NCBI GenBank assembly: GCA_022316685.1
Contig: JAKJHU010000076.1
Location: 2,800,001-2,864,000, forward strand
DNA from: Progne subis subis
Lineage: Eukaryota > Chordata > Aves > Passeriformes > Hirundinidae
Reading direction: 5' to 3'
Length of the DNA stretch: 64,000 nt
This document shows, piece after piece, positions 34,836 through 48,000 of this stretch. Position numbers and translations under genes: made by a program. Under the pieces are notes generated by a model. That model made no database searches and was not told the DNA's origin. It saw nothing but the letters and a program-made list of their open reading frames with translations. Positions within the stretch are counted from its first letter, which is position 1, and each line of letters starts with the position of its first letter.

Positions 34836-37800
34836 GCTACTTTTGATGCAAAGGATAAAACCTTAAATCCTTACTTTTTAAATGGTCTCCAAAGTCACAT
34901 CCAAGGTAATTCCTATGCATGAATATTCTTCTACTTGTACAACCCAGTTTTCTCTGCTACAGAATTAGAGGGAGCATATGCTTAACTGGCTAAAAAGTTT
35001 CTCAGCTCCCTCTTCAAAACTACTATTTCCAGAATAAGAAATGCATTTTGTTACTAGGAATTTGTCACAGACTTTATTAAGAAATCAATTTCCCAAATGA
35101 GCCCACCTCACCAGCTATTCCAAAAAAAAATCTAGGCTGATTGATCTTCCCACATTAGTATTTGTCTCTTCATTACCTTTTCAGTAATTTTAACAGCTGT
35201 GTCTTTCATCTGCTTGTAACATTACACCCCTTGCCTCTCCCATGCTCTTGATCAAATAAAGTGGTGCATGTATGGCACACATCATCCACAGTGCCATCTT
35301 TCCCCTTTCTCAAGGGTGTCCCGGCCACAGCTATAAACTGAGACTGCCCTTTATTTTCCATTGTCTAGACTTCAGTGGAAATCAGAACTCACATTTTACA
35401 GATCAATTGTTTCATCTTTAAAAAATATTTCCGTAATAAATATTTAGGTCTCAGAGGCTTAAGACTCACGTATACCAGTACACATTACACATGCAGGATA
35501 CTTCATGATCACTGCCACTGCACTGTATTGAGATCATAACTGGCACTTTTCCAAATACAGAGTAAGGTATTTGCTGATTATCATTCCTTCCTCTACACTA
35601 CAACTAAACATTTTAGATATTCATCACTCACACTCCATAATGGAATCTTTTTTCAATTAATTAATCTTTCAGAATTTAAACTTATTCACCATAGCCAAGT
35701 TTATGGTGAGGTATTTTTTATTGTGCTTGTTTAGTTTTGTTGTGCTTTTTTGTTTTAAACAAATCCACGTGTAATTCCTATAGTTTTCTTTTTCAATTGT
35801 TTGCACTGAATCTCCCAATTTCTATTTCCTTCCCCTCAACCCAAAAGAGGCCATAGTCTCTAACTCTGTCACAGCACATTTCAGCACCACACAGAAAGCC
35901 ACAAGGACTTTCATACCTTGCACTATGCACAATCAGCCTCAAGTGACATTGTACTTCATCACCCTTGTATGTCCCAGCTACGCAAAATAAAGGAAAATGT
36001 AAATGATTTTTACAAGTGACTTCTTTACAACTTTACAACGATTTCTTCAATATAATAAGAAAGCCTCATGGTTTTATAGCAACATAGCCCAGATATATTT
36101 GGTTTAGAACTCAATATTGACAAATGCAACATTACCTGTTATCTAGTTTTGTACAGAAAGAAATCCTTTAGCTTCCAAGTCAGAAAGAGACCCAGGGAAA
36201 CTGTCGGCCCTAATGCTGCACAGCTAGCTACCAATGCACATAAAAAAATCTTCCTCTGTAGGAAGATTTTGTTCAAATGCTATCAAGTTTCAACTATTTC
36301 ATGCTATGGATTAAAAGCCTTAATAACAATATCAAAAAAACCCTTCAAAACAAAAATATCTGGGACGTAGGTCCAGTTAACAACAGATCACCAGCCTCAA
36401 TACAACAATTCCAAAACTGCAAGTTATTCCCATTAAATACTCAAGAGAGCTACATAAAGTACTTTCATTTTGACTTCCATATCCCAACCCACCATCATGT
36501 TTTCCAATAGACTGCTCTAGTCACAGTACATGCAGAAAATAACGAACCCTTGCTCCCTGATGGTAGGGACCCAGTTAAGCTCTACAGGAAGAACTCCCAG
36601 ACCAGAAACTAATTATTAAGCCCATTATTTGCCATAAATGACAAAACAATAAACAAGAGCAGCAGCTTAACATCAGGAAATGGTGAGGGTAAGTGCAGTT
36701 ACCTTTGGTGGCAAACAGGTTCGCACTTAAGACGTGTTTTTAAGCACAAGACTTTCTGAAACCAGGCTATCTTATTTTCTTCAGGATAAGCTTTAAAGCA
36801 AACATAAAGCAATTCTGAAGTGTGGTGGCCTCTGATACACCAGAGTTCAGGCTACAGTATCATAATGATTCCTGCTGGCTTTACAATTTATGAACGTAGG
36901 GTCACAGCCACAAATACTGTTTACACACTGAAGAAGGGCACTCCCCCACAGAGATGGAGGAAATCAGTGTTTCATTTTCTCTCCTTTTTAGAAAGCTGAA
37001 CTAATCCAGTAATGTTGACCTTTATATTTAGCAATATTTTACAATGTTTAAAGCTTACAAATTTTATTCAGTTAGTTTTCTTCCCTCCCTCTAAATACTG
37101 CTTTACCTGCTCCTTGGTCACCTTCTCATTCCTTCTCCCTCCTTTGTCTTCCTGCATTCATTCACCTTTCTCACTATCAAGAGCCATTTGCTTAGACTCT
37201 TTTCATCCCCATACACACATGCTACTCAGCAGAGGAAGGAAAAATGCATGTCTTCAGAAACACTGAGTCAGCAGGGCTGGTAAAAAAAATTACTTCCACT
37301 GGTAACATGCCACAGGAGTCTCTCAGGCCACTGTCTGTCCTAATTAAATGAGTAACACATGAAAAGGAAGGAGGAAGAGGCAGTTTAGACTTCATGCTCT
37401 CAGGTAGGGCTGCCTCTTCTAAAACAGCCTTCTGAAATATGCCATTCCAGGTGCAATACAAAGAAAAATATTGTTTCATCTGTGTGCCTCAAGTAAATCA
37501 GAAAGCCTCATGTGTGCTGGGACAGCTCCAGTGGTACCAGTCTGCACCTTGAGGCATAAGGAGCACAGAGCTCTGAGCACAAGCTCCGCTGTGCAGCCCT
37601 CTCACACCAGTCTGGAGAAAATCCTCTCTGCTAAGTAAAAGTTATATAAATGAGAGAGCAGATAACAATGAAACATTCAGCTAGGAAAGCAGCAGGGACC
37701 CAGAGAGCCTTAAATGGACTGGGAATTTTTTATAAGTTCAATTGAGAGGGCTGGAAGAGTAAATTCAGTTATATTCAGGACAAGCAACCACAAATAAGTC

Positions 37801-37979
37801 TCAGAAGTGCAGCACTGGAGCTTAATGAAAGTAAGTAGCATTAGACAATAAAACCAAACACCAGGTTTCATCCATCTAGCATCCTAGGTTATAAAATGTT
37901 TCTTAGAAGTTGGATCACAAGAAAGATGAGCATAGGCTAAAGTTCTGAATACAAGTAGGCTTTAAAGCCCCACTTTCAC
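34836..37979. other. Non-coding unique sequence
   Basis: No gene recognised and no clear repeat. Some of the first 200 bases may still belong to the ancient LINE to the left. Frames do not exceed 85 codons. Confidence 0.6.
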
Positions 37980-39250
37980 TCCATGTTTTCTCACTCCTCT
38001 TGGAAACCTCTCCTGTCCCGGGTACTTGATTTAATCCTGTTCCTGTCTTTCTGTAAACACACGAATGACAGCAAAATTTCCAGTCTAGAAAGCAAAAAGG
38101 GCAAAATTCTAACTAAGGCAGCTAATTTATCCAGTCCAAGCCAGAAATCATCACCACCCTCCTCGCAGACTTACTTCTACTACCGTTTAAATTCTGCAGA
38201 GAAAAGAAAGAAGCAGGGAAGAACTGCTCACAGGAGAAAAAACCCAGACACTCCCGGCACAGCCAGGCCCACAGGCCCTGCGTGTCTCCTCCAGCCCCAC
38301 TGACATGCAGCTGTACAGAGCCAGTCTGCCCACACCTCTTGCTCCTGGAGAGGAGAGCAGACCCAGAGAGGAGGGCAGCCCCGGGACTCAGCCCCCTGAG
38401 CACAGCTCTCCTCAGCTGCAGGCCCCCAGCACCTCCCCAGGTGCCTCAAATGGCCCCACACCAGCTGAACCTCAGCATTTCAGTGGCTGCACATGTTGCC
38501 CCACTCCATCTGCTACTTAACAGGAGAGAAGACCCTTCAAATGTAGTATTTGCTTGGGCTTCTAATAGCAGAGATAGAATGAGCCAACAGACATGGATGA
38601 AAAGGCCTCAGTCTGTAAAAGCAGTGCCAACAGCACGTGCTAGACAGTGGTGAGGCATTACTGCTGTTGAAGGAGGGAGTGGGAAAGGAGAAAACACAGA
38701 ATATCACAATGCAGAGACGGGTAGAAGCTTGCACGAGACACATAGCCAGTCATCTCCAAAGAAAAGCCAGCCCCTGAATAGCTGGGGACAAAAGAAGGAT
38801 GCTATGCCATGAAAGGAAGGCCTATGGCTGGGCAGTCATAGGACTTCAATTTCACTTTCCCAGCTGCTGGGGTCACACCTCTGGGAAAGGAAATGCCTAC
38901 ACAGCTTCTGTCCCTACCACTGTTGAGTAGGGCTATTGTCTGCATGGCCTGGCCATGCAAAAATGATACCAGGTGCTATCTGTCCCACCTTGATGCTAAG
39001 GCATATCTCCCCATTCACTCAGAGGAGTTTTACCAGCACTGGTTTCCACCTCTCTTGGGGGATTCTGATGAGATTCAGGACTCAATTTACTTTCTTCATA
39101 CCTTGGCAACATCTCAGGTACAAACCAACACCCACATTCCTGCAGAAGGCCCAAGGTTTAATGAAGAGCCTCAGGGAGGACTACAGCTCCCAGCAAAGTC
39201 TCTGTCTGCTGAGGATGCGCATGGAATGGGACAGACTGGTCTGAGCTGAA
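37980..39250. other. GC-richer patch with the longest open frames
   Basis: This stretch is visibly richer in G and C than its surroundings, most of all at 38240-38480. It carries some of the longest open frames of the window: 123 codons at 38282-38653 and 118 codons at 38893-39249, both plus strand, with other frames of 71-106 codons overlapping. None shows a domain, and the overlapping frames point to composition rather than coding. CpG is not enriched in proportion, so it is not a CpG island. A donor-like CTCAG/GTACAA occurs at 39116. It could hold exons of a non-coding RNA, an unrecognised old repeat, or nothing. Confidence 0.4.
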
Positions 39251-41327
39251 GACTGCACAGTTTTTTGCAAACTCTAGCTAGAAAATGGCATTGAGATGGT
39301 CTATAAAAAGGCAGTGTCTGATGTCAAGTCACTGATGTATCAAACCCCAGTGGTACAATTCAGGGCACTGCTATTCCAGTAATACTACCAGAGGATCCAA
39401 ATAATTCCAAGGATGGGCCTAACTCAGCTAATGGGAATGGGGTTTAGTGATTGTTGGTTCTGAAAAAGAGTACATATACAGGATTTGATTAACCTGGACT
39501 TAATTTATGGCTTTACTACATATAATTCATGCATAATTGGCAAATGTCCCTTATGATTTTAAGGGACATTTAGTGTAGATAAAAACTTTAAGACAAATGT
39601 ACTGAACGGTGATGCATCCAGATACAAAATATGTCTACGCAGATGTTTCATAGTTCATAGGGCATTTAAATGCAGAAATCAGTCCTGTGTCAAACAGGAG
39701 GTCAGGACAGATCATAATGGCATCTTCAGGCCTCAAAATATATGATATAAAGCAAATAATAATGCCTAAAGGCGTACCAGTAAAGCTGAACTGAAAACAG
39801 ATAATAACAGACAATTCAATGTCTATGTGTTTTGCAGAAGATGGGTGACTCTGTGGAGTACTTGAATTTGTTGTTCATGACCTATGTGTACTAATGTGGA
39901 TTCTGTGACTTCTGTGGTCATTTTCCCAGGGCACCTGGGACACCTTTTTAGGGCACCTCACTTTCTGCAGTGTCTTGTACCACACTGACTGCTGTTTCCA
40001 TGATTTTCAAATCCAACTAACAATAAGTCTTCAACTTAGCATTTAAGATTAGCTCTGAAACATAACATCCGAATCTAAGGTTTGCTATTAGTCACATATT
40101 CCCATCAGGGTGACAGTTAACAATTCAATTACCAAACCTGCAAGGCCTCTTTCTAGCAAAACTTTTCAAAGAATCCCACTAGCAGTGATTCACATCCTTC
40201 CCAGTCCTTCTCAGTTTGTGACTAACACAGAAATACTGACATATAGGCTTACAAGCAAAATTGTCTACTCAATTTGTGTGCCCTTCTAATGCAGGGACAC
40301 AGTCAAGTCTAAAGTGTGAGCCTCAGTTCTTCTTCAGACAAGCTTAGATTATCAAAACTGGTATTTAGTTTTTGACATACATAGCCTTAGGAGTATCGAA
40401 CACAGAACATCTCCTGACAAAGATGGGAACTAGAAAACCAACCCCACATTTTGGAAAATGTTGATTCTCCATCAGTTCCCCTCTCTAGGTGGAATATTGT
40501 TGCATTTTATTTTAATTTATTCAATATCCTCTAGGTGCTGTAAATTAAAGATTAGAAGGTTGTAATTTAAATATTCAGTGTCAGTATATAACAAAGAGCC
40601 AGATTCCTTCCTAGAATAAATACCTCTTAGCAGCAGTAGATCAGCCTGTGGATTATTTTTTTCCATGTTTCTATAAAGGGGAAGATGCTAACAGATATCA
40701 CAGTTCAGGGTTTAGCAAGCAAAAGAGTGCCAAGAATTGTCACGAGATGAAATATTATAATGAGAATGAAGAAAGAAATGCTAGATCTGTCAGGTGGGAA
40801 GGGGATGCTTGTGGGCTTTTACTCTGCAGCAGGTAGAAAATTGGTTCCATTTAGCACTACCTGCTCTGAAACTTCCTGTCCAAAAAACCCTTGAGAATCC
40901 TTGACTTGGAAGGAATATCAACACAAAACTAAGTAGCAGCAAAATTGTACTTTCTGAACTGGATCCCTTTTGGACCAAAATTAATCTAATTCCTAGGATT
41001 CATCCCTCAAAACCAGGAATTTGAGAGTAAAATCAGTGCAGTATTTTGAGAGAACTTATTCTCTTTGTGTGTGGGGAGGTTGGAGGGAAGTGAAGAAGTG
41101 AAAGGATACTTCTACATTCTTTCTTCTTGCCTTTTTAAATCCATATGTCAAAAGTTAAATATCAGTTTCAAAAATCCTAGCCCATCTGAAAAAACATCAA
41201 GGACAGTCTTCTGTCTCACATTTCAGATTTGACTTTAGAAGGTCATAAAGATTGAGCAGACAATTCTACTGATAAAGTCTGTACTTCCCGCAATTAAAAC
41301 CCTCCAGAGCAGTCCAGTAACAAAAAG
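39251..41327. other. Non-coding unique sequence
   Basis: No gene recognised. The one clear structure is the perfect hairpin at 39542-39571. Frames reach only about 62 codons. Confidence 0.65.
39542..39571. repeat. Perfect 12-bp inverted repeat (hairpin)
   Basis: Arms AAATGTCCCTTA (39542-39553) and TAAGGGACATTT (39560-39571) are exact reverse complements with a 6-base loop TGATTT. There is no T-run after it that would suggest RNA polymerase III termination, and the stem is too short for a microRNA precursor. It could be the remnant of a small palindromic element or a protein-binding palindrome. Confidence 0.85.

Positions 41328-41421
<94 letters not shown>
41328..41421. repeat. Poly-A (A56) joined to (AT)n
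   Basis: An uninterrupted run of 56 A (41328-41383) passes directly into about 19 repeats of AT (41384-41421). Such compound tracts are unstable in length. On the plus strand it could be a retroposon tail with a following microsatellite, but I cannot identify the body of any element upstream. Confidence 0.95.
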
Positions 41422-41424
<3 letters not shown>

Positions 41425-44331
41425 GTCAGAACCACAGTCCAGCAGGCACAGCCTTGATGGTGTTACTGGTCCAGGATAAATCTTCTTGAAAAGTGGAAGT
41501 ATAGAGCATAGAGAGAGTGCTATTTCTGAACCACAGGGTTTAGCTGGCAGCCTGAGTTTGGGTGTGAGTGCCAGCCCTATGGCCAGTGAAGGAATAACAT
41601 TGGAAAGAATAGAAAACTTAAATTGACTCCTAAGTCCCTTCTGTTAAGCAGGTAAAGTCATTGCATGTCAGTACTAAAGAAGAAAATCTCCTTTGAAACG
41701 ACTGAAAGCAAAGGCTTGGGTAAAGGGCACTGGATACCAGCAGTCGTCAGTGCTGCTGATGACAGGATATGGAGGACAGCAAGGATCCTGGAGAACTCAT
41801 CCTGGTGGAGTCACTTTTGCCCTTATTTTTACTGGAAATCCAAAGCCTTTGTCTTTTCATGTGACTTGGTGTACCTCCTGTACCTGCATTTAGTTGCCTG
41901 CATCAGCACTCCAACTTTTGTCTCAAGCTGCCCAACACCTGTAGAAATTGAACTTCACTGACACAGCCCAATTTATATCTTCCTTTCTTTCCCTCAGGAA
42001 AAAGCAGCTAAAGCCATGGAAGATGCAGAGTGCCATGGAGAAAGAAAAATTCAATGAGGAATGCTAGGCACAGATTTTTAAACCTGGTGCTTATTTTCAT
42101 CTAGGCAAAAAAAATACTTGCTCCTGTTGAAAATGTCTGCATTAGTACTCAGATCTTTTGGTTGTGGTTTCAGTGAAAGGAGAAACACAATCTTAGACCT
42201 GCCTTGAAAAGAGAGGACACACAAGCTCAGCTGGCTTGTTCTAGCTATTTACAAAGCAGTTAAAATGGCTTCTTTATGCTATAGCCTTGCCATGAACAAA
42301 TCAATAAAAACATAAAAAGATTAGACAGAGTGAAAGAACTAATGACTGACTGACTTACAAGAGAGATAGATTCTGTAAAGACACAGAAACAGGCAGAACC
42401 ATTAAGGCCCACAGACCAATTATTAGATGCAATCAGTGAACATACACTGTGCAAGAGTGTTCAGCAATTGTGGCGGAGAAATTCTAAAGATAGAGGCTCT
42501 CCCAGAAGTCAGGAGGTAAAGAAAAATGGTTCCAATCTATAACAAAAAATTACATGCACACACACGCTGTGTTTTTGGGCATGATTTCCTCTTTAATATT
42601 CCAAGGCTTGGACGTTGCTTTGTAAGTTCAGATCAAAGCAGCAGCTGTCAGAGCTCTGGTATTGTTTGGCATTATTTATAGAAGGGCAGAGAACAATTAT
42701 TCTCAAGGTACATGAGGACTCCAAAACAAACAGGTTAAGACCAAGCTGAGTATGAATTTGGAAGCCGATTTGCCACGTTACATATTATACACCCAGATCA
42801 GCAGTGCAAGTCCTCATTCTCTCTCTGCTCTGACTTGAGAATACTTGTTCACTTGAAAAAAATGAAATTAATATTCTACTCTCATGACCAGATGACCCTC
42901 CCTTCTCATACATTTCTGATGATTCCCAACAGTGAAAAAATGACTGCACTCTACTTTTAGACATCTAAAATCGACCTTGTCAAAACTACAATTTCTTTCT
43001 TTATTTTTGGATCTTTCACCTTCACTTGTTATTTAAAACTGGCGTCTTCTCAATCCCTTTCTATCTCCTCACACATAATTTAGTCTCTTCTGATAAAAAG
43101 TATTCTTTGCATTTCCTCCATGCCTTATTTAACTAGCTAACATACCACATCTTTTCAAACCTCATCCGAGAACTTTTTTTTTAATATGGGATGCACATTA
43201 CAATTCTTTTCCTGGTAATACTTGTCTTTGTGCTTCTGACTCAGATTCAAAAGGAATATTGCCTTCTTACTCCAGTAAGAAGCGGAATCATGTTCTAATT
43301 AAATGGGTGTCACCCATTTGGTGTCAATTAAACAGGCCTTGTATGTACATATGTCTCTCTCTGTCTGTAGGTTTGTATGAAACAAAATGCCAGGAGACAC
43401 AGTTAAAACCAGAAAAATTCTGATCATATGTATAGAGCTGAAAATCATGTGAAAACTTCTGTATAGCATGAAGATGTCTATGCCATAATTACATAATTAG
43501 AAAAAAAAATCAGTAACAATCACTTCAGTTTCAGATTCCAAAACAAGAATCTCATCAGAGCTGTAAAGTTTAATGTCAGCAGTGTTTTGCTGATCTCCTG
43601 CCTCTTGCCAAGGTAAGTCAAAACTCTGGAGATTTCCATGAGTGCAAAGAGAAAGCCATCCGAACAAGCACTGCTTCAGTCACAGCTGTAATGACATTTC
43701 CTAGTGCATGGTCCAAAGGGAAACCACACTGACATAAAACTCATCACAACATTTAACAGGGTAAAGAGATCATACTCTCATGGCACAGGGTCAGCATCAT
43801 CTCTTCACTTTTATTTAAAGAATTAATCATGTTTTAGCACACAAGCAAATTTTAGCTTTAGTATTTTTTTCCTACAGCAAGGAAGAGACTGCTGTGTCTG
43901 TAAGGTAGCTATCTAGTTCTGGTGTATAGTAAAGAAAGAAGCAAAACTTCATACATGGAGAGTACCATAAACCAGGTGACCTGTTACCCAGTCTGCAGAT
44001 ATTCCAGCCATCCAGAGGGAGATATGCAATTATGTGCAAGCCAGTATAACTTCTTAATGTCAGCCTCGGCATTCTGGGCTAATTATTCTGTCATTTTTAT
44101 GGAAATTACAACTTAAACTGAAGTACAGTGCATAAATACTAAGCCTATAAACCCTTACATACTAATGACATTTACAGCAGTCCAGTTATTGCTGATGCAG
44201 GAGACTGAGCATTTGTTTAATTGTTGTTTAAGGATGAAGCTCATCATTTCACACTGTTTCTGAAGATGAAGGCACTGGCCTAAGAAACACAGTTAATTCC
44301 CTCAATGAGCTTTTCTCAACAAATACAAATT

Positions 44332-44390
44332 AAAAAAAAAAAAAAAACACCAAAAAAAAACAAAAAAAAACCACCACAACACCACCAAGG
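44332..44390. repeat. A-rich low-complexity tract with C interruptions
   Basis: A15 followed by CACC, A9, C, A9 and then a CCACCACAACACCACC stretch. Low-complexity sequence without coding value. Confidence 0.9.
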
Positions 44391-44999
44391 CAGAGGACAG
44401 AGACAACTGCTAATAACACCTCCAAATTTCATGATAAGATTTGATCTATGAATAGAACATTTCACATGCTTGTTTTTGTAAATATGTCCACATCTTCCTG
44501 CTGATTTAAGTTAATTTTCTTTATTGCCATTTAATCTGTGGTTTTTTGTTCCCATTGGTGTGGCATTTTTCATTGACTCAATGGTATATCAATCTAAATA
44601 ACTACATCTAAAATCAGACATATGTCATGGATTCTTTGATTTCTTCCAGGAAACTAATTGCCACACATAAAAGGGAAAAATTTGCATGCTGTGATTCCAC
44701 CAAGATGAACCAGCAGGACAATCTGGCCTTTAACATTTTGAAAAACATTTCATCTTACTGGCACTTACTGCTGTAATGTTGTGGGTAATAAATAGAAATT
44801 CACAATTCTTTCATAGGCACTAAATATGTTTGCACAATACTTTTGTACTTATTGAAGTCATTATAGACATTCATGACTTCAATTCCTAAAGCCTTCTGGT
44901 AAGAAGGTGACTATTATTAGCCTGCATACCACTGGAAAGATGAAATTCTGGTAAATAAATTGCTTGCCCAGAGTCTTGATACTGCAGAGTTATGTACAG

Positions 45000-45024
45000 G
45001 TTATTGTTATTATTATTATTATTT
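45000..45024. repeat. (TTA)n microsatellite
   Basis: About eight TTA units with one TTG variant near the start. A plain trinucleotide microsatellite. Confidence 0.85.
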
Positions 45025-48000
45025 TCTGGGGACTGTGTGGTGATGTTGATTTAAGAAGCCTCGATCAGGCAGTGCTCCTAACAATCACCAGGAGGTACAC
45101 GTGGTTCCAAATTGCCCATAGGAGGAGGCTGACAGCTTCCAGCTTCAAACCATTCTCTGGAAGATCTTAGTCCTTTTCACTGACTAGTGTCAACAAACTA
45201 AATACTACCTAATTTAATCACTAGTCTAAATGTGAATGCTCATACACTCCCTCTATGCCTTTTATCCTTGAAGACATTTGGACGATAAAATCTTCAGAGC
45301 AGATTCTGTATCTAAGCCATCCTGTAAAAATACATGGCTATCCATACATAGGTACATTCCTATCAGCAAGAACTGAAACTAGGATTTTCTTCATATAGAC
45401 TTGGAGCACCTAATATCAACACAGAAGTAGTACTACCTTTTGCTCTAAAAGCACAAAGATGATGTCTTTAATCAAAGCAAGGATAGACTACCTGACTAAT
45501 GTTACAACATACTGATATTCTCTGATATTAGGTAGCGATCAGGTTGTGGATGTAAATTAGTTCACCTACCAAAACTGCCTTATCCTTTTCAAATACAAGC
45601 TTTCTGGTCTCTCTCACCTGTGAGTACAGAGGAGCTGGCCACAGAAGAAGGCTGTGGAAGTGAGGTAGGACTAGGGACACTAGGCTCCATCTCTAGCCAC
45701 TGTGAAAATCCTAGAAGCTATAGATAGAATTCTCAGTATTCAAAAAAAAAATAAGTTTGAAATATGGACCAACCAAAGAAGAACAGTAACTGGGGCAGTG
45801 GACTGCTGATTACAGTGATTTAGAAACATCTGTCTCTTTACATCAACAGTTCCACAGCACAATGAGCCTTTACGAACTGCTCAGTAATAGAATTCTTATA
45901 AACTAAGAGTAAGCAGAGCAATGTACAACACTAATCACCACCTAATTTTCTATACTCAATAAGAACTGAATCAAATTTCCCTACAGTGTCTGATTCTTAT
46001 AAGTTAGGGTTTGAGTTTGTTTCACCTTTGTGTTTGCAGTCAGAGAAACTGCATGCCAGTGATTTTGTTAGTACTTCAGATTAATTTTCTTTAGAAAGTG
46101 CTGATTTTGAAATGTGATTTCAATGCTCTTGGGAAATTTCTTGGTAGATTTTCCTCTGTCCTTGTGAAATCTGTACAGGTTTTACACTGGATCTACTGCA
46201 GTTTCAGAAGACTTACTGCTACTTAGAAGCAAATAATCTCAAACTATTGTCACCTGAGACTGAATGTGAGGTTTTATTCAGTAGTGATGCAATTAACAGC
46301 ATTCACATTCCGTGGGTAGTGTTTTATCCCTAACTGATGAGTTTCAGATATACTTGTAGTTGGCAGCTAAGCACTTTTCTTTCAATCAGTATGCAGTCTG
46401 CAGGTTTCCAAAAAGTGCACTGGCAATAAATCCAGTCACATGTCCTTCTTACAAAAGTAGAAGCTGGATCCCTCCATATACTATTGGTAAGGAAACAAGA
46501 GTGAGTAAGAATGCATAATCTTTCATTTTGCTCATATTTCCCTCTCTACTGAAACCTGTAGAGTAGCACCAGGGTAGAATGGCTGCAACAAAGCTTTCCA
46601 TCACTGTCAGAAGTGCTTGAATAATGGTACCATGCTAGGGCAGGGTTGAAAGCCCATAATATAACTGCTACTGCTTCTGCAAATTCTGTCCTTCACTAAT
46701 TCCATGGTGATAGTAATTCCACCACTATTGCAGCCTTGTAAGTATTAAATCATCAGCATCAGTATAATATTCTAAAGAAAAAAAATACCTTATGAACTTC
46801 TCAGAAAAGGTTTTTAACTCCAGGCTCAAATCTTAACTCACTATGAAACAGAATCAAATATTCTTTTGGTGCTGTGACCAAAAAAGAGATGCCAAAAAAA
46901 AGCAATGCCTTTGCCCATTTTCAGATTAAATTACTGTTCCTCCATTTAAAAAAAAAAAAAAAGGGAAGTGGGTTAAAATATTTTACTACACATACCTCCT
47001 TTAGCTTATCAGAACTGCAATTCTACAGGTATCTCTGAGTTTTTCTATATTCCCAAAGCTCTCAGAAAAGCAATGGTTCTGTTACATTTCTGATCCAGTC
47101 AGAAAAAGCAAAAAATCTTACATGAAAACATGTTCATGTTTACCCATGGAGTCCTCAACATGATACAGGCCCCCAGAGGTAAATCTGTAACACATTAGAA
47201 CGCACAGTTTTGCATTCAAAGCTACGTGGCTCAGATCCTCAGTCTTCTCAGATGTAAATAGTTCAGACCACAGTGTTCCAATTAGGCAACAAGTCTTCCA
47301 ACATGAAGACATACATGTACCAAGAACTTGGATATACTTCACTTACCTCATGACAGAAAAAAATATACAGAACCTCTAATTTGTCATCGTTTCAGTTCTG
47401 AAAATTTCCCCAGAGTAGTTGGGAGTAGATCTCTTAAGGCCTTAAGATTCTTCACAAATGCTGAACATCTAAAATCCTGTGAAATTTGACAGGGGTTGAC
47501 TACGCTCAGTACCTCTGTAAAATAGAGCTAAAGTAGAAAAACATCCTAATAACCTCCTAATGGATAACTGAAAATCATAGTTTCAGCAATTAGAATGACA
47601 GAAAGCTGGCTCTTTCCCCCTTACATTACAGAAATAATCAGCATTAGAAAACTATAGAAAGCAGTGCAAAGAAGAATAGATTCGTATTTTAACAAATTTG
47701 AGTGAATTGGACAAAAAGGCTTTGCTCGAAAGGGCAAAGCAGAAAAGCATCTCTCTCAAAATAAGGAAGAAATATTTCCTTATGATGCATCAAAGTTTAT
47801 GTGAAACAGGAAAGTATCTTTTACTTTTCTATTACCCACAGTGAGGGGAATAGAAAAATGAGGCCAGCACTCATTCAGAGTAACATTTTCCCGCACTCCA
47901 CCTTACACATTAACACTTTGCAACTTGATAGGAAACACTCTCCAGCCCTTTGGCTCCCTAAACAAATTTCAGAGCCAAAGTTCTTTGTCCAGTTTTTCAA

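Noticed and set aside
38893..39249. 118-codon frame as a gene
   Set aside because: It overlaps a 102-codon frame in another phase, has no domain, and lies in a GC-rich patch where stop codons are rarer.
41235..41435. Minus-strand 66-codon frame rich in I, Y and F
   Set aside because: It is the translation of the poly-A and (AT)n tract.
47697..47740. GCTTTGC and GCAAAGC inverted repeat near 47720
   Set aside because: Arms of 7 bp are common by chance in 64 kb and nothing else supports a function.
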